A stretch of DNA of 64,000 bases from Gluconobacter sp. P1C6_b (GCF_018811945.1 NZ_JACRVU010000007.1:86847-150846); one strand, 5' to 3'. Shown: positions 1 through 10,598, counted from the stretch's first letter. The notes: generated by a model from the sequence alone, not told the origin. Program-made: numbers and translations.

Positions 1-136
1 TGGCGGACTGTGCCGCATGCCGTATGTGATGGCGGGTCTTGCCTGTCGCGGCATCCGCACAGGACAGGGCTCCGGGGAGCATGAAGGACAGGGCCAGAAC
101 CGCCGCGGGGCGGGAAAGAATCTGCTGGATCGACAT
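1..136 (-). CDS. N-terminus of an exported protein (runs off the window)
   Basis: Only the first 45 codons lie in the window. The protein begins MSIQQILSRPAAVLALSFML, a typical Sec signal peptide with a short basic n-region and a hydrophobic core, followed by a small-residue stretch (ALSCADAATG) that would suit signal peptidase I cleavage. A cysteine sits there too, but Ala at -3 is a poor lipobox, so lipoprotein is the less likely reading. The residues after that are basic and give no family. It lies head-to-tail with the dioxygenase gene upstream, 52 bases away. Function cannot be assigned from this fragment. Confidence 0.6.
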   Translation of the reverse strand, partial: MSIQQILSRPAAVLALSFMLPGALSCADAATGKTRHHIRHAAQSA

Positions 137-188
137 GAGACCTGTCATAACACGAAATTGAAGAAGAACATCTGTGAAGCTTCGGGTG

Positions 189-938
189 TCATTCGTGACG
201 GAGCGTCACCACCAGCACGTCCCGATAGGCCGGCTGTGACGGATCGACGGGCTGGACGGCCGTGACGCCATGATAGACGCGGTGGTCGTCCACGATGGCG
301 GCATCCAGCGGGTTGGTCAGCGTGAAAGAACCGAGCGGTTCCTTGCGCATGCCGTGGATCGTGGTAACGCCCTGTTCGACGTTGTGGCGGGCGACCATCA
401 GCACGAGAACCCAGTCCACGCCATCGCGATGCAGGCCTTCGGGCGTGGGGCGCCCTTCATTGTCCGGTCGCGCTTCGATGCGGAACTGGTGGACCTCCAC
501 ATGCCAGACCGGCGGCTTTTCCGTCGGTGGCGTCAGGGCATCCGCGATCCGGCTGATCGTGTGGATGGCGGCTGTCATGGCGGGATGGGTGGCGATGGCG
601 TCCGTTACGGCCGGAAACCAGCGTTCGACCCCGCCATTCAGCAGATTGTAGTCCCGGCTCTGATAGTGGGGCTGGTGCTTCTTGCGGGTGATGATGTCGC
701 CCGAGACGGCGAAAGTCGCATAACGGCGGCGACGGTAACGGCCACCATCCGCCATGTAGCGGTCAAGACCCAGATGGTTCCAACTCTCGGCGAAACCCTG
801 CCAGTCCTTTAGGCCTTCATGCTCCAGAAGAGGACGCGTAACGTCGGCCTGCAGGAAGGAAAACCCTTTTTCCAGCAGCGTATCTTCGATGCCGGTCAGA
901 ACCCTGTCAAAGGGCGGAGGGAGATCGGTTGGATTCAT
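189..938 (-). CDS. 2OG-Fe(II) dioxygenase family protein (PF10014-like)
   Basis: A 249-residue cytosolic protein that resembles the bacterial 2OG-Fe dioxygenase family that includes amino-acid hydroxylases such as Bacillus L-isoleucine 4-hydroxylase. The iron facial triad is readable as H170-x-D172 in GLHRDGVDW and H223 in VYHGVTAV. The arginine of YRDVLVVTLR near the C-terminus would bind the 2-oxoglutarate carboxylate. An RRRRYATF stretch near residue 70 is also typical of the family. No signal peptide is present. The substrate cannot be read from the sequence; a free amino acid is a family-based guess. It has no operon partner that explains its role. Confidence 0.75.
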   Translation of the reverse strand: MNPTDLPPPFDRVLTGIEDTLLEKGFSFLQADVTRPLLEHEGLKDWQGFAESWNHLGLDRYMADGGRYRRRRYATFAVSGDIITRKKHQPHYQSRDYNLLNGGVERWFPAVTDAIATHPAMTAAIHTISRIADALTPPTEKPPVWHVEVHQFRIEARPDNEGRPTPEGLHRDGVDWVLVLMVARHNVEQGVTTIHGMRKEPLGSFTLTNPLDAAIVDDHRVYHGVTAVQPVDPSQPAYRDVLVVTLRHE

Positions 939-1018
939 GAGTTCTTGGACCCGGGGACGCAGGGTTGGATGATGCTGCGTCCCACATTCCCTCTTTGACG
1001 GGCTTCTGAAAAGGGATT

Positions 1019-2248
1019 TCAGGCGCCCAGATCAGGTTTAACCGGCGAAAGATGTTCGCGGACCGTGCTACAGGCCGTGGGAGCCACGCCAAGGATGCCT
1101 GCGAGGTGCTGACGGTAAAGCCCTTCATGGATCAGACGTGCGGCCAGACCCGACAGCAGACCGCCACCGAAGCTGCGCTTGGCGTCCAGCATGCCCCAGC
1201 CGTTATAGTCACCCAGAGCCACGACAGCGCCGCGGTCGTTATAGGCGAACGGGGCAGGGGTCTTGCCCGCGATGATGTCCGGCAGGGCGCGGCCGAGATA
1301 CTGGCCTTCCTGGCGTGCGGCCTGCGCCGTCGGCGCGATCGGAGCTGCGTCGATGCGGGAGCAGTCGCCAATCGCGAAAACGGCCGGGTCCTGCGTGGTC
1401 TGAAGCGTGGTGGTCACGCCGAGTTGACCCGAGCGCCCGCGTTCCAGACCTTCGAGAAGGTTCGTGGCATCCGAGGCGCGCACGCCGGCGGCCCAGACGC
1501 GGAGGCTGGCGGGGATGTGCTCGCCGGATTTGAGGCTGAAACCGGTCTCGTCCGCGCCGACTACCATGGCTTCGGTCCGCACGGAGATGCCGAGCTTTTC
1601 GAGCTGCTGCGTGGCAGCGGAAGACACGGCTTCGGGGAAGGCCGGGAGGATACGCGGGCCGGTTTCGATCAGGACGGCGTTCAGCAGGGATTTGCGAACG
1701 GCTGGTCCCAGACCGCGGGCGTCATCGATGGACTTGCACAGTTCGGCAATCAGCTGGACGCCGGTTGCGCCACCACCCACGATGCCGACCGAGAGCTTCT
1801 CGCCAGCGGCACGGGCTTTCTGCACGGCTTCGCGGAAGGTGGCGAAGAGTGCGTCAGCGTCGTTCAGGCTGTCGATGAACATGCAGTGATCGACGATGCC
1901 CGGAATGCCGAAATCGTTCGCGCGCGAGCCGAGAGCGACCACCAGATAATCGTAAGGCAGTGTCGCGCCGGTATCGAGCGAGACGGTCTTGTTCTCGCGA
2001 TTGACGGCGACAGGGCTGCCCTGGACGAAGGCGAAGCCGAACTTTGCGGCCGTGTCGCGGAAGGGGATGCAATTCCCCTGATGCTGCATGGTGCCCGCAG
2101 CGAATTCGTGCAGAGCCGGCTTCCAGTAATGGACGGGGCTGCGGTCAACGAGTGTCAGGGAGATGTTCTGGCGACGGCCCAGCGCTGCAGCGGCTTCAAG
2201 CCCCCCAACGCCACCGCCAAGAACAAGCACGCGAGCTCCAGCAGACAT
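1019..2248 (-). CDS. ndh: type II NADH dehydrogenase (NDH-2)
   Basis: A 409-residue FAD-dependent oxidoreductase that would pass electrons from NADH to ubiquinone at the inner membrane face without pumping protons. The FAD-binding Rossmann motif is GGGVGGLEAA at residues 11-20. A second GxGxxG, GIVGGGATGVQL at about 155-166, binds NADH. VFAIGDCSRI near residue 320 is the second FAD contact. The ATG at 2248 follows a GAGGAA ribosome-binding site. Acetic acid bacteria rely heavily on this enzyme to reoxidise NADH, which fits the organism. Other members of this fold (sulfide:quinone reductase) are less likely because the sulfide-specific cysteine pattern is not evident. The gene is apparently monocistronic. 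Confidence 0.87.
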   Translation of the reverse strand: MSAGARVLVLGGGVGGLEAAAALGRRQNISLTLVDRSPVHYWKPALHEFAAGTMQHQGNCIPFRDTAAKFGFAFVQGSPVAVNRENKTVSLDTGATLPYDYLVVALGSRANDFGIPGIVDHCMFIDSLNDADALFATFREAVQKARAAGEKLSVGIVGGGATGVQLIAELCKSIDDARGLGPAVRKSLLNAVLIETGPRILPAFPEAVSSAATQQLEKLGISVRTEAMVVGADETGFSLKSGEHIPASLRVWAAGVRASDATNLLEGLERGRSGQLGVTTTLQTTQDPAVFAIGDCSRIDAAPIAPTAQAARQEGQYLGRALPDIIAGKTPAPFAYNDRGAVVALGDYNGWGMLDAKRSFGGGLLSGLAARLIHEGLYRQHLAGILGVAPTACSTVREHLSPVKPDLGA

Positions 2249-2346
2249 GGATTTTTCCTCATATCAAGTGCGAAACGGCACCCGGATTTTGCTAACGGCA
2301 GAGGCGGGGACGCACAAGCCCCGCTCTCGCTGACGTGTTGGGATGG

Positions 2347-3582
2347 TCAGCTGCGGTAGGAGCCGTTGATGTCTATGTAGCCATGCGTCAGATCGCAGGT
2401 CCAGACGCGGGCCTGTCCGTCGCCCAGGCCGAGATCGACGGCAATCTCGATCTCCTGACCCTTCATGTGGGCGACGACCGGGGCTTCATCGTAATTCTCG
2501 ACGACACCGCCATCTTTCGCGATCCACGTGCCGCCGATAGCGACGGAGAGACGGTCGCGGTCTGCGGGTTCACCGCTTTTTCCGACCGCCATGACCACGC
2601 GTCCCCAGTTGGCGTCCTCGCCGGCAATGGCGGTTTTGACGAGCGGGGAGTTGGCGATGCACAGCGCGATGCGGTGGGCGGAGAGGTTGGAATCCGCTCC
2701 GGTGACGGCGATACGGACAAGCTTTGTCGCACCTTCGCCATCGCGGACCACCATCAGCGCGAGCTCCAGCAGGAGATCATTCAGCGCAAGGGTAAACTCG
2801 GCGAGAGCGGGGTCGTTGACGTCATCGACTTCGGGATTGTCGGCCAGTCCGGTCGCGAAAATCATCAGCATGTCCGAAGTGGACGTGTCCGAATCGACGG
2901 TAATGGAATTGAAGCTCTGGGCGCAGCCGGAGGCCAGCAGGGACTGCAGCACGTTCTGCGGCAGTCTGGCGTCCGTTGCGACATAGGCCAGCATCGTGGC
3001 CATGTCAGGGGCGACCATGCCCGATCCCTTGGCGATGCCCTGGATGCGGACAGGAGTGCCGTTGATCTTCACATCGCGACGGGCGGCCTTGGGGAAGGTG
3101 TCCGTCGTCATGATGGCGCGCGCGGCATCGGCCCAGCCGTTTTCTTCCAGTCCCGCCCTGGCGGCAGGAAGCGCAGCGATGATGCGGTCCTGCGGCAGTT
3201 TTTCGCCGATCACGCCCGTGGAGGCGAGAAAGACGTCCTGCGGGGGGCAGTCGAGAAGCTGTGCGGTGGCGTCCGCGCAGTCTTCGCAGGCCTGGATTCC
3301 GGCGCGACCGGTAAAGACGTTCGCGTTGCCTGCATTGACGAGCAGGGCGCGGGCATAGGGGGTCGTCAGGGCCTCGCGGCACCACAGAACCGGGGCGCCC
3401 GGGCAGGCATTCTTCGTATAGACGCCCGCGGCGACCGTGCCGGGGACAAATTCCGCGAGCATCAGGTCCGTGCGGCCCTGATAGCGGATGCCCGCGGCGA
3501 CGGCGGAAAGCCGCACGCCCGCAATCGTTGCAAGGTCCGGAAGAGGACGAGCGAGCGGAGAGACGGGGAGCGGCTTTGCCAT
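2347..3582 (-). CDS. argJ: bifunctional glutamate N-acetyltransferase / amino-acid N-acetyltransferase
   Basis: ArgJ moves the acetyl group from N-acetylornithine to glutamate, and can use acetyl-CoA, in the cyclic arginine pathway. The 411-residue product carries the self-cleavage motif ASTGVIGEKLP at residues 120-130. The proenzyme splits just before Thr122, which then acts as the nucleophile, to give alpha and beta chains. An N-terminal MLAEFVPGTVAAGVYTKN stretch and the C-terminal GANWGRVVMAVG-like region agree with the family. A longer frame opens 13 codons upstream, but the ATG at 3582 begins the recognisable protein. The gene starts 4 bases after the stop of the parvulin gene, so the two are probably cotranscribed. 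Confidence 0.93.
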   Translation of the reverse strand: MAKPLPVSPLARPLPDLATIAGVRLSAVAAGIRYQGRTDLMLAEFVPGTVAAGVYTKNACPGAPVLWCREALTTPYARALLVNAGNANVFTGRAGIQACEDCADATAQLLDCPPQDVFLASTGVIGEKLPQDRIIAALPAARAGLEENGWADAARAIMTTDTFPKAARRDVKINGTPVRIQGIAKGSGMVAPDMATMLAYVATDARLPQNVLQSLLASGCAQSFNSITVDSDTSTSDMLMIFATGLADNPEVDDVNDPALAEFTLALNDLLLELALMVVRDGEGATKLVRIAVTGADSNLSAHRIALCIANSPLVKTAIAGEDANWGRVVMAVGKSGEPADRDRLSVAIGGTWIAKDGGVVENYDEAPVVAHMKGQEIEIAVDLGLGDGQARVWTCDLTHGYIDINGSYRS

Positions 3583-3586
3583 GGAC

Positions 3587-4513
3587 TTACTTCTTTGCAG
3601 GTGCGGCAGCCGGAGCTGCATTCGGGATCGCCTTGCCCTGTGCGTCGTAGTGAACGACCTTCACCTGGGATTCAGCGGCCTGAACGATGTCACGCACCTT
3701 GTCGCGGATCAGCTCCTGACGGACCTGGTCGTGGACCTGGTCGAAGGTCGGGATCGGGGCCGTACGGGTCGCGAGGACCTGGATTACGTGCCAGCCGTAC
3801 TGGGTGTGAACCGGGGTCTGGGAGATCGTGTTCGGCTTCATGGCGAAAGCAGCCGCGGAGAAAGCCGGCAGCATGTCTTCCTTCTTGAACCAGCCAAGAT
3901 CGCCACCGTTCGCACCAGCGGAACCCTTGTCCTTGGAAAGCTGGGCAGCAAGCTTGCCGAAATCAGCACCCTTGCCGAGCTGGGCAATGATGTCCTTGGC
4001 CTGGGCTTCGCTGTCCACGAGGATGTGGCGGGCGTGGATCTCTTCTTCCGGCTTCTTGTTGGCGTAATGCGACTGGTAGAAGTCATGCATTGCGGAATCG
4101 GTGACCAGCGGGCCGACCTTCTCTTCGAGATAGGCGTTCTGCAGCGCATTCGCGGCAGCGGCATCCATGGCAGCTTTCACGTCCGGCTTGTGGTTCAGGC
4201 CTTCCTTTTCGGCAGCGAACTGCACGGCCTTCTGGTCAACGAGCTGGTTGACGATCAGCGGGACCAGGACGGACGGCTGGATCTGGCGGGCCTGCGGCGG
4301 GAGGTTGCCCGCTGCGCGCTGCACGTCGCCCAGCGTGATCTTCGCACCATTGACGGTGGCGATCAGCATGTCGGGGTTGGGGGCAGCGGCCGGAGCGGCT
4401 GCTGGTGCTGCGGCGGCAGGGGCTGCTGCGGGAGCGGCGAAAGCCGTCGATGCTGCGACCGACGTGCCGGCCAGAAGGGCGGCGAGAGCGAAAGTGGAGC
4501 GGGAAAGCCGCAT
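3587..4513 (-). CDS. periplasmic parvulin-type peptidyl-prolyl isomerase
   Basis: A 308-residue exported foldase. The chosen ATG (4513) starts a clear Sec signal peptide, MRLSRSTFALAALLAGTSVA, with cleavage expected after AFA near residue 27. An Ala/Pro-rich linker follows to residue 46. A SurA/PrsA-like helical chaperone region covers about 48-155. The rotamase domain runs from about 157 (EEEIHARHIL) to 250 (YGWHVIQVLATR), with the GGDLGWF and FAMKPNTIS signatures. The last 50 residues end in an Ala/Pro/Lys tail. It is divergent from secA, which suits a role in folding secreted proteins. Whether it is anchored by the uncleaved signal cannot be told. Confidence 0.88.
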   Translation of the reverse strand: MRLSRSTFALAALLAGTSVAASTAFAAPAAAPAAAAPAAAPAAAPNPDMLIATVNGAKITLGDVQRAAGNLPPQARQIQPSVLVPLIVNQLVDQKAVQFAAEKEGLNHKPDVKAAMDAAAANALQNAYLEEKVGPLVTDSAMHDFYQSHYANKKPEEEIHARHILVDSEAQAKDIIAQLGKGADFGKLAAQLSKDKGSAGANGGDLGWFKKEDMLPAFSAAAFAMKPNTISQTPVHTQYGWHVIQVLATRTAPIPTFDQVHDQVRQELIRDKVRDIVQAAESQVKVVHYDAQGKAIPNAAPAAAPAKK

Positions 4514-4848
4514 GTGGGGACTACCTCGGATGTAACCTGGAAAAGGATGGCCTGCACCATGACAAAGGCTGGTCCGCCCTGCAAGGGTGCGGTCCGTTAC
4601 CATTCATTCACGCGCCCTTCACGCACGCTGCAGGCGGGTGTCGCGCGAGGTGCGGGGCCGGTCGGGGATGTGACACTGTGATGACAATGAGAACATTTCA
4701 TCGGGGTTCCGGGCGGGCTCTCCATTGACCCTTTGCGGCCCGGGTCCTATCTCCAGCAGACGTGAAAATCCTGACGGCCCGGTGTGGCGGGTCTTTCCGA
4801 TAGTGGAAAGAGCTGGCGCTTCGGGTCTTCGGCATCTCAAGGTTCAGC
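4514..4848. other. 335-bp divergent intergenic region between the parvulin gene and secA
   Basis: No gene is visible. It must hold both divergent promoters. For secA, a -35/-10 pair is proposed at 4725-4753. A short inverted repeat, CTTTCC-6nt-GGAAAG, lies at 4793-4810 within the presumed secA leader. It is too short to call as a regulator, and no SecM-like leader peptide with an arrest motif is evident. Confidence 0.5.
4725..4753 (+). promoter_or_regulatory. candidate sigma-70-type promoter of secA
   Basis: TTGACC (4725-4730) and TATCTC (4748-4753) are separated by 17 bases, 96 bases upstream of the secA ATG. The -35 box is a near match; the -10 box is only moderate. This is read by eye and has no experimental support. 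Confidence 0.4.
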
Positions 4849-7614
4849 ATGTTCGCACGCCTCGCCCGCGCCCTTTTCGGTTCTGCCAACGATCGCACGC
4901 TCAAGGCGTATCAGCGCCGTGTGCCCGAGATCAATGCACTGGAGCCTGCGGTCCAGGCCCTGTCTGACGAGCAGCTCCGGCACAAGACGACCGAGTTCAA
5001 GGAGCGGCTGGAAAAGGGCGAAACCCTTGATGGTCTGCTGCCGGAAGCCTTTGCGGTCTGCCGCGAGGCGTCGCGTCGTGTTCTGGGCAAGCGTCACTTT
5101 GATGTGCAGCTGATCGGCGGCATGGTCCTCCATGCGGGACGTATTGCCGAGATGCGGACTGGTGAGGGCAAGACCCTTGTTGCAACGCTGGCGGTCTATC
5201 TGAACGCGCTGAGCGGCAAGGGCGTGCATGTCGTTACGGTGAATGACTATCTGGCGCGGCGCGATGCGGAAGAAATGTCCATCCTCTACAGCTTCCTCGG
5301 GCTGACGACGGGTGTGATCGTGCCGAACCTGTCGGACGGGGAGCGCCGAGAGGCTTATGCCGCGGACATCACCTACGGCACGAACAACGAGTTCGGCTTC
5401 GACTATCTGCGCGACAACATGAAATATTCGCTCGCCGACATGGTGCAGCGTCCGTTCAACCACGCGATCGTGGATGAGGTGGACAGCATCCTGATCGACG
5501 AGGCGCGGACCCCGCTCATCATTTCCGGCCCTGCGGATGACAGCTCCGATCTGTACCGCTCTGTTGATGATGTGGTTGTGAAGCTGGTGCAGGAGCCTGA
5601 CGTCTATGACAAGGACGAGAAGCTGCGGTCTGTCACGCTGACCGAGCACGGCTCGCACCGTGTCGAGGAACTTCTGGCCGAAGCCGGCGTGCTTCAGGAA
5701 GGCGGGCTGTACGACATCCATAATGTCGCGGTGGTCCATCATGTCCAGCAGTCCCTGCGGGCGCATACGCTGTTTACGCGGGATGTGGATTACATCGTGC
5801 GTGACGGCAAGGTCGTCATCATCGACGAGTTCACGGGCCGCATGATGGACGGGCGCCGGTATTCGGATGGCCTGCATCAGGCGCTGGAAGCCAAGGAGCA
5901 TGTGGAGATCCAGCAGGAGAACCAGACGCTCGCCTCCATCACGTTCCAGAACTATTTCCGTCTCTATCCGAAGCTGTCCGGCATGACCGGTACGGCCATG
6001 ACCGAGGCTGACGAGTTCGCGGAGATCTATCACCTTGACGTGGTGGAAATCCCGACGAACCTGCCGGTGAAGCGGATCGATACGGATGACGAGGTCTATC
6101 TGACAGCGGCCGAGAAGTTCAGCGCCGTGGCCGATCTGATCAAGGAAATCCACGAGACTGGCCAGCCCATCCTCGTGGGCACGACGTCGATCGAGAAGAG
6201 CGAATATCTCTCCCATATTCTGACGCAGCGCGGCATTCCGCATAATGTCCTGAATGCGCGTCAGCATGAGAAGGAAGCGATCATCGTGGCGCAGGCGGGG
6301 GCGCCGGGAGCCATCACGATCGCCACGAACATGGCGGGCCGCGGGACCGATATCAAGCTCGGCGGCAATATCGAGATGCTGGTCAAGGCCAGCACCGAAG
6401 GCGTCGATGACGAGGCGCAGCGTGAGTCCGTCGAGCAGAACATCCGCGCGATCGTCGAAGAGCATCACGAGGAAGTTCACAAGGCGGGCGGTCTGTATGT
6501 GATCGGCACCGAGCGGCATGAAAGCCGCCGTGTGGACAACCAGCTGCGTGGCCGTTCGGGGCGTCAGGGTGATCCGGGCAATTCGCGCTTCTTCCTGTCG
6601 CTTGAAGACGATCTGATCCGCATTTTTGCCAGCGACCGCATGGGCGCGATGATGCAGAAGATGGGGCTCAAGGAAGGTGAGGCGATCGTTCATCCCTGGC
6701 TGAACAAGGCTCTGGAAAAAGCGCAGAAACGGGTCGAGGCGCGCAACTTCGACATGCGCAAGAACACGCTCAAATATGACGACGTCATGAATGACCAGCG
6801 CAAGGAGGTGTATGCCCAGCGCCGGGAATACATGGCGACGGACGACCTGTCGGGCGTGATCGCCGAGCTGCGCGAGCACACGATCGAGGATCTGGTGCAT
6901 GCGCATATTCCCGAGAAGTCCTTTGCCGAGGCCTGGGATACGGAAGGGCTGACGAAGGAAGTCTCCCGCATTCTGAACCTGGATCTGCCGATTGCGGACT
7001 GGGCGAAGGAAGACGGCATGGATTCCGAGGGCGTGATCGAGCGGATCGAAGCGGAAGCCGCGAAAGCGCAGGCAGCACGGACAGCCAATATGGGCCCCGA
7101 GCTGATGCGCCTGATCGAGAAGCAGGTCGTGCTGACGACGTTCGATGCGGTGTGGAAAGAGCATCTGCACGGGCTGGATCAGCTGCGTCAGGGCATTGGC
7201 CTGCGGGCTTATGGTCAGCGTGATCCGCTGAACGAGTACAAGCAGGAAGCCTTTCAGATGTTCACGGCAATGCTGGATGACATGCGCATCCGCGTGACGG
7301 AAACGATGTGCCGCATCCAGGCCGTGTCCGAGCCGCCGCCATTCCCGGTCATCAACACCGAGACGTCCGGACCGTCCGAGGAGCCTGCGGGACTGTTTGC
7401 GCAGGGTACGACGGGGGGCGACATTCCGGCGCCGCAGCCGATGGCGGGTTTCCCGTCCGCTGCCCCGATGCCGCCGCGTCCGCAGCCTGTTCCGGCGGGT
7501 GCGGAGCCTGATGCGGCAACGCTTCAGCGCTGGTATGCGGAGACGCCGCGCAACGCCCTTTGCCCGTGCGGATCGGGTCTGAAGTTCAAACACTGTCATG
7601 GCAGGCTCGCCTGA
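4849..7614 (+). CDS. secA: preprotein translocase ATPase SecA
   Basis: SecA is the motor that drives unfolded preproteins through SecYEG. The 921-residue product is full length. The first nucleotide-binding fold has Walker [14 protein letters not shown] at about 102-114 and the [13 protein letters not shown] box near 208-220. The preprotein cross-linking domain follows, then the second fold with [13 protein letters not shown]. The C-terminus carries a proline-rich linker and the zinc finger [14 protein letters not shown], which binds SecB and phospholipid. A 920-residue open frame lies exactly antisense and is a high-GC artefact. The gene stands alone between a divergent promoter region and yebC. 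Confidence 0.98.
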   Translation: MFARLARALFGSANDRTLKAYQRRVPEINALEPAVQALSDEQLRHKTTEFKERLEKGETLDGLLPEAFAVCREASRRVLGKRHFDVQLIGGMVLHAGRIAEMRTGEGKTLVATLAVYLNALSGKGVHVVTVNDYLARRDAEEMSILYSFLGLTTGVIVPNLSDGERREAYAADITYGTNNEFGFDYLRDNMKYSLADMVQRPFNHAIVDEVDSILIDEARTPLIISGPADDSSDLYRSVDDVVVKLVQEPDVYDKDEKLRSVTLTEHGSHRVEELLAEAGVLQEGGLYDIHNVAVVHHVQQSLRAHTLFTRDVDYIVRDGKVVIIDEFTGRMMDGRRYSDGLHQALEAKEHVEIQQENQTLASITFQNYFRLYPKLSGMTGTAMTEADEFAEIYHLDVVEIPTNLPVKRIDTDDEVYLTAAEKFSAVADLIKEIHETGQPILVGTTSIEKSEYLSHILTQRGIPHNVLNARQHEKEAIIVAQAGAPGAITIATNMAGRGTDIKLGGNIEMLVKASTEGVDDEAQRESVEQNIRAIVEEHHEEVHKAGGLYVIGTERHESRRVDNQLRGRSGRQGDPGNSRFFLSLEDDLIRIFASDRMGAMMQKMGLKEGEAIVHPWLNKALEKAQKRVEARNFDMRKNTLKYDDVMNDQRKEVYAQRREYMATDDLSGVIAELREHTIEDLVHAHIPEKSFAEAWDTEGLTKEVSRILNLDLPIADWAKEDGMDSEGVIERIEAEAAKAQAARTANMGPELMRLIEKQVVLTTFDAVWKEHLHGLDQLRQGIGLRAYGQRDPLNEYKQEAFQMFTAMLDDMRIRVTETMCRIQAVSEPPPFPVINTETSGPSEEPAGLFAQGTTGGDIPAPQPMAGFPSAAPMPPRPQPVPAGAEPDAATLQRWYAETPRNALCPCGSGLKFKHCHGRLA

Positions 7615-7648
7615 GCCTCTGACACGCAGATAGAGGAAGGAGCGACCG

Positions 7649-8398
7649 ATGGCCGGTCATTCACAGTTTAAAAACATTATGCACCGCAAGGGTGCGCAGG
7701 ATGCCAAGCGCGCCAAGCAGTTTGCCAAGGTCCTGCGTGAAATCACGGTTGCGACGCGCTCCGGCCTGCCTGATCCGGCGTCCAACCCGCGTCTGCGTGC
7801 CGCGATTTCCATGGCGCGTGAAGTCAACATGCCCAAGGACAATGTCGAGCGCGCCATCAAGAAGGCGTCCGGCGCTGCGGGTGGCGACGACTATGTGGAA
7901 GTGCGCTACGAGGGCTACGGCCCCGCTGGTGTTGCGATCATCGTTGAAGGTCTGACGGACAATCGCAATCGGACGGCGGGTGAAGTCCGCGCTGCATTCT
8001 CCAAGCATGGCGGATCGCTGGGTGAGACGAACTCGGTGTCGTTCATGTTCCAGCGTCTGGGCGTGATCAGCTATCCGCTGGATGTGGCCTCCGAGGACGA
8101 GATGCTGGAAGCGGCGATCGAGGCCGGTGCGGACAATGCAGAGACGACCGAGGAAGGCCATGAAGTGACCTGCGCGATGGAGAACTTCTTCGCCGTGCGT
8201 GACGCGCTTGAAACCCGTTTCGGAGAGCCGCAGTCGGCCAAGCTCGACTGGCGTCCGGAAAACAGTGTGACGCTGGACGAGGACAAGGCGCGTTCGGTCA
8301 TGAAGCTGATCGACGTGCTGGAAGACAGCGACGATATTCAGGCCGTCTATGCGAACTTCGACATTCCCGACGACGTGGCTGAGGCGCTGGCTGCTTGA
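7649..8398 (+). CDS. yebC: YebC/PmpR family protein
   Basis: A 249-residue three-domain protein beginning [20 protein letters not shown], the invariant N-terminus of the family. Members are described as DNA-binding transcriptional regulators and, more recently for the YebC group, as ribosome-associated factors that help with polyproline stalls. Which applies here is not readable. The stop codon TGA overlaps the TTG start of ruvC (8395-8398), so the two are translationally coupled. yebC-ruvCAB is a standard bacterial order. The proline-rich TolA encoded downstream is a conceivable client, but that is speculation. Confidence 0.92.
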   Translation: MAGHSQFKNIMHRKGAQDAKRAKQFAKVLREITVATRSGLPDPASNPRLRAAISMAREVNMPKDNVERAIKKASGAAGGDDYVEVRYEGYGPAGVAIIVEGLTDNRNRTAGEVRAAFSKHGGSLGETNSVSFMFQRLGVISYPLDVASEDEMLEAAIEAGADNAETTEEGHEVTCAMENFFAVRDALETRFGEPQSAKLDWRPENSVTLDEDKARSVMKLIDVLEDSDDIQAVYANFDIPDDVAEALAA

Positions 8399-8901
8399 TC
8401 CGCCTGATGGGCATTGACCCCGGCCTGCGTTTCATGGGCTGGGGCATCATCGACGTGAACGGCAATCACCTGAAGCATGTGGCCTCGGGTGTGATCGGGA
8501 CTGATGGGTCCGAATCCGTGCCGCTGCGTCTTTGTGAACTGCATGGCGCGCTGAAAAAGCTGATCCGTGAATATGCGCCGGCCGAGGCGGCTGTTGAGGA
8601 GACTTACGTTAACCGCAACGGCTCCTCGACGCTCAAGCTCGGCTATGCGCGTGGGGTGGCTCTGCTGACGCCCGCCTATGAAGGGCTGCCGGTTGCGGAA
8701 TACGGGGCGATGACGGTCAAGAAGTCCGTGGTCGGGACCGGGTCTGCGACCAAGGAGCAGGTGACGATGATGGTGAAGCGGCTTCTGCCGGGGGCGGAGA
8801 TCCGCAAGGCCGACGCCTCCGATGCGCTGGCCGTTGCGATCTGTCATGCCCATCATCGTGCGAGTGCGGCGCATGTCGTGGCCGGGAAGCGCATGGCATG
8901 A
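8395..8901 (+). CDS. ruvC: crossover junction endodeoxyribonuclease RuvC
   Basis: RuvC resolves Holliday junctions by paired symmetric nicks. The 168-residue protein has the RNase H-like catalytic acids: Asp in GIDPGLRF near the N-terminus, Glu in VEETYVNRN, and the C-terminal pair in [14 protein letters not shown]. The start is a TTG at 8395 that overlaps the yebC stop; an in-frame ATG at 8407 would remove four residues and is the alternative. The ruvC stop overlaps the ATG of ruvA (ATGA). The rare start plus coupling suggests production is set by yebC translation. Confidence 0.95.
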   Translation: MIRLMGIDPGLRFMGWGIIDVNGNHLKHVASGVIGTDGSESVPLRLCELHGALKKLIREYAPAEAAVEETYVNRNGSSTLKLGYARGVALLTPAYEGLPVAEYGAMTVKKSVVGTGSATKEQVTMMVKRLLPGAEIRKADASDALAVAICHAHHRASAAHVVAGKRMA

Positions 8902-9500
8902 TCGGGCAGTTGACGGGACTTGTCGGGCAGATCGAGGGCGAGCGCTGCATCGTGGACGTCAATGGTGTGGGGTATGTGGTTTCGGCCTCGACCCGCACGC
9001 TGGCAGCCCTGCCGCAGCCGCCGTCCGTGGCGCGCGTGCTGATCGAGACGATCGTGCGCGAGGATGCGATTCAGCTTTTCGGTTTTGCGACGACGGATGA
9101 GCGGGACTGGTTCCGTCTGCTGACGACCGTGCAGGGCGTGGGCGCGAAAGTGGCGCTGGCGATCCTGTCGGCGAACAGTCCGGGCGAGCTTCTACTGGCC
9201 ATCAATGCCGGGGACAAGGGCTCGCTGACCCGTGCAGCCGGTGTCGGGCCGCGTCTGGCGGACCGGATCCTGAGTGAGCTGCGCAACAAGGTCGCCAAGA
9301 TGCCGGGCGGGGGCGGGACCGTATCTGCACCGGGGATCGTTTCGGGGCCGAGTGTCGAGAATGATGCGCTGCTGGCGCTGGCGGGGCTCGGATTCCGCCG
9401 GGCCGAGGCTTGGCCTGTGCTGAGCAAGGTGCTGGCCGAGAACGAGAATGCGACGCTTGATCTGGCAATCCGGCTGAGCCTGAAGGATCTCGCGCGATGA
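8898..9500 (+). CDS. ruvA: Holliday junction branch-migration protein RuvA
   Basis: RuvA tetramers hold the four-way junction and load the RuvB motors. The 200-residue protein begins [20 protein letters not shown], the family's OB-fold domain I. Domain II carries the helix-hairpin-helix segments ([14 protein letters not shown] and [19 protein letters not shown]), and the C-terminal domain III that contacts RuvB starts near residue 150. The start overlaps the ruvC stop and the stop overlaps the ruvB start, both as ATGA, giving a tightly coupled ruvCAB unit. Confidence 0.96.
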   Translation: MIGQLTGLVGQIEGERCIVDVNGVGYVVSASTRTLAALPQPPSVARVLIETIVREDAIQLFGFATTDERDWFRLLTTVQGVGAKVALAILSANSPGELLLAINAGDKGSLTRAAGVGPRLADRILSELRNKVAKMPGGGGTVSAPGIVSGPSVENDALLALAGLGFRRAEAWPVLSKVLAENENATLDLAIRLSLKDLAR

Positions 9501-10546
9501 GCGACGACTACCGCGAAACCGATCCAGCCCGTCAGCCCGAGGATATGGGCGAGGGCAGTCTGCGGCCTGAAACGCTTGCGGATTTTACGGGCCAGAAGGC
9601 CAGCCGCGAAAATCTGGCGATTTTTATCGAGGCGGCGCGGGCTCGGAATGAAGCGCTGGATCATGTTCTGCTGCATGGACCTCCGGGTCTGGGCAAGACG
9701 ACGCTGGCGCAGATCGTGGCGCGGGAACTGGGTGTGGGGTTTCGGGCAACATCCGGGCCGGTCATTCAGCGTGCGGGCGATCTGGCGGCAATTCTGACGA
9801 ATCTCCAGCCGCGTGACGTGCTGTTCATTGACGAAATCCACCGTCTCCAGCCGGCGATTGAGGAAGTTCTCTATCCGGCGATGGAGGATTTCCAGCTCGA
9901 TCTGATTATCGGCGAGGGGCCGGCTGCGCGGTCCGTGCGGATTGATCTGGCGCCGTTTACACTCGTGGCCGCGACGACGCGGGCCGGTCTTCTGGCGACG
10001 CCTTTGCGGGACCGGTTCGGAATTCCGCTGCGGCTGGTGTTCTATACGCCGGAAGAACTCCGGGCGATCGTCTCGCGCGGGGCTCTGAAGCTCGGGATGC
10101 GCCTGACGGATGACGGGGCGGAAGAGATCGCCCGACGCTCCCGTGGAACGCCGCGTATTGCGGGGCGTCTGTTGCGCCGGGTGCGGGATTTTGCTCTTGT
10201 CTCGAAGCATGCGGTCGTGGACCGGGCGCTGGCGGATGCGGCTCTGGGACGGCTTGAGGTTGACGAGCGCGGGCTGGATGCGATGGACCGGCGCTATCTC
10301 AAGCGGATTGCCGAACATCATCATGGCGGTCCGGTCGGTGTGGAAACGCTGGCGGCGGGGCTTGCCGAAGCGCGCGATACGCTGGAAGACGTGATCGAGC
10401 CCTACCTGATCCAGGAAGGGCTGGTTCTGAGGACGGCCCGCGGGCGGATGCTGGGTGAAGCGGGATGGCGTCATCTCGGCCTGACGCCGCCGGCGAGCCA
10501 GGTGGACCTGCTTTCCTCGCTGGAGCAGGACGATTCCGCGCCCTGA
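9497..10546 (+). CDS. ruvB: Holliday junction branch-migration ATPase RuvB
   Basis: RuvB is the AAA+ hexameric motor that pulls DNA through the RuvA-bound junction. The 349-residue product has Walker [13 protein letters not shown], Walker B with LFIDEIHRL, the sensor region [10 protein letters not shown], and a C-terminal winged helix ending near [10 protein letters not shown]. Its length matches the family. The ATG overlaps the ruvA stop. ybgC and the tol genes follow after about 50 bases, a common alphaproteobacterial and gammaproteobacterial order. Confidence 0.97.
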   Translation: MSDDYRETDPARQPEDMGEGSLRPETLADFTGQKASRENLAIFIEAARARNEALDHVLLHGPPGLGKTTLAQIVARELGVGFRATSGPVIQRAGDLAAILTNLQPRDVLFIDEIHRLQPAIEEVLYPAMEDFQLDLIIGEGPAARSVRIDLAPFTLVAATTRAGLLATPLRDRFGIPLRLVFYTPEELRAIVSRGALKLGMRLTDDGAEEIARRSRGTPRIAGRLLRRVRDFALVSKHAVVDRALADAALGRLEVDERGLDAMDRRYLKRIAEHHHGGPVGVETLAAGLAEARDTLEDVIEPYLIQEGLVLRTARGRMLGEAGWRHLGLTPPASQVDLLSSLEQDDSAP

Positions 10547-10598
10547 AAAGCCCTGAACATGGTTCGGGGTGCGGGCGCACCATGACTGGAGAAACAGT

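Noticed and set aside
4793..4810. Hairpin in the secA leader as a SecM-like control
   Set aside because: Only a 6-bp stem and no leader peptide with an arrest sequence.
4837..7599. 920-residue open frame antisense to secA
   Set aside because: It mirrors secA codon for codon in high-GC DNA, has no family motif, and secA is unmistakable.
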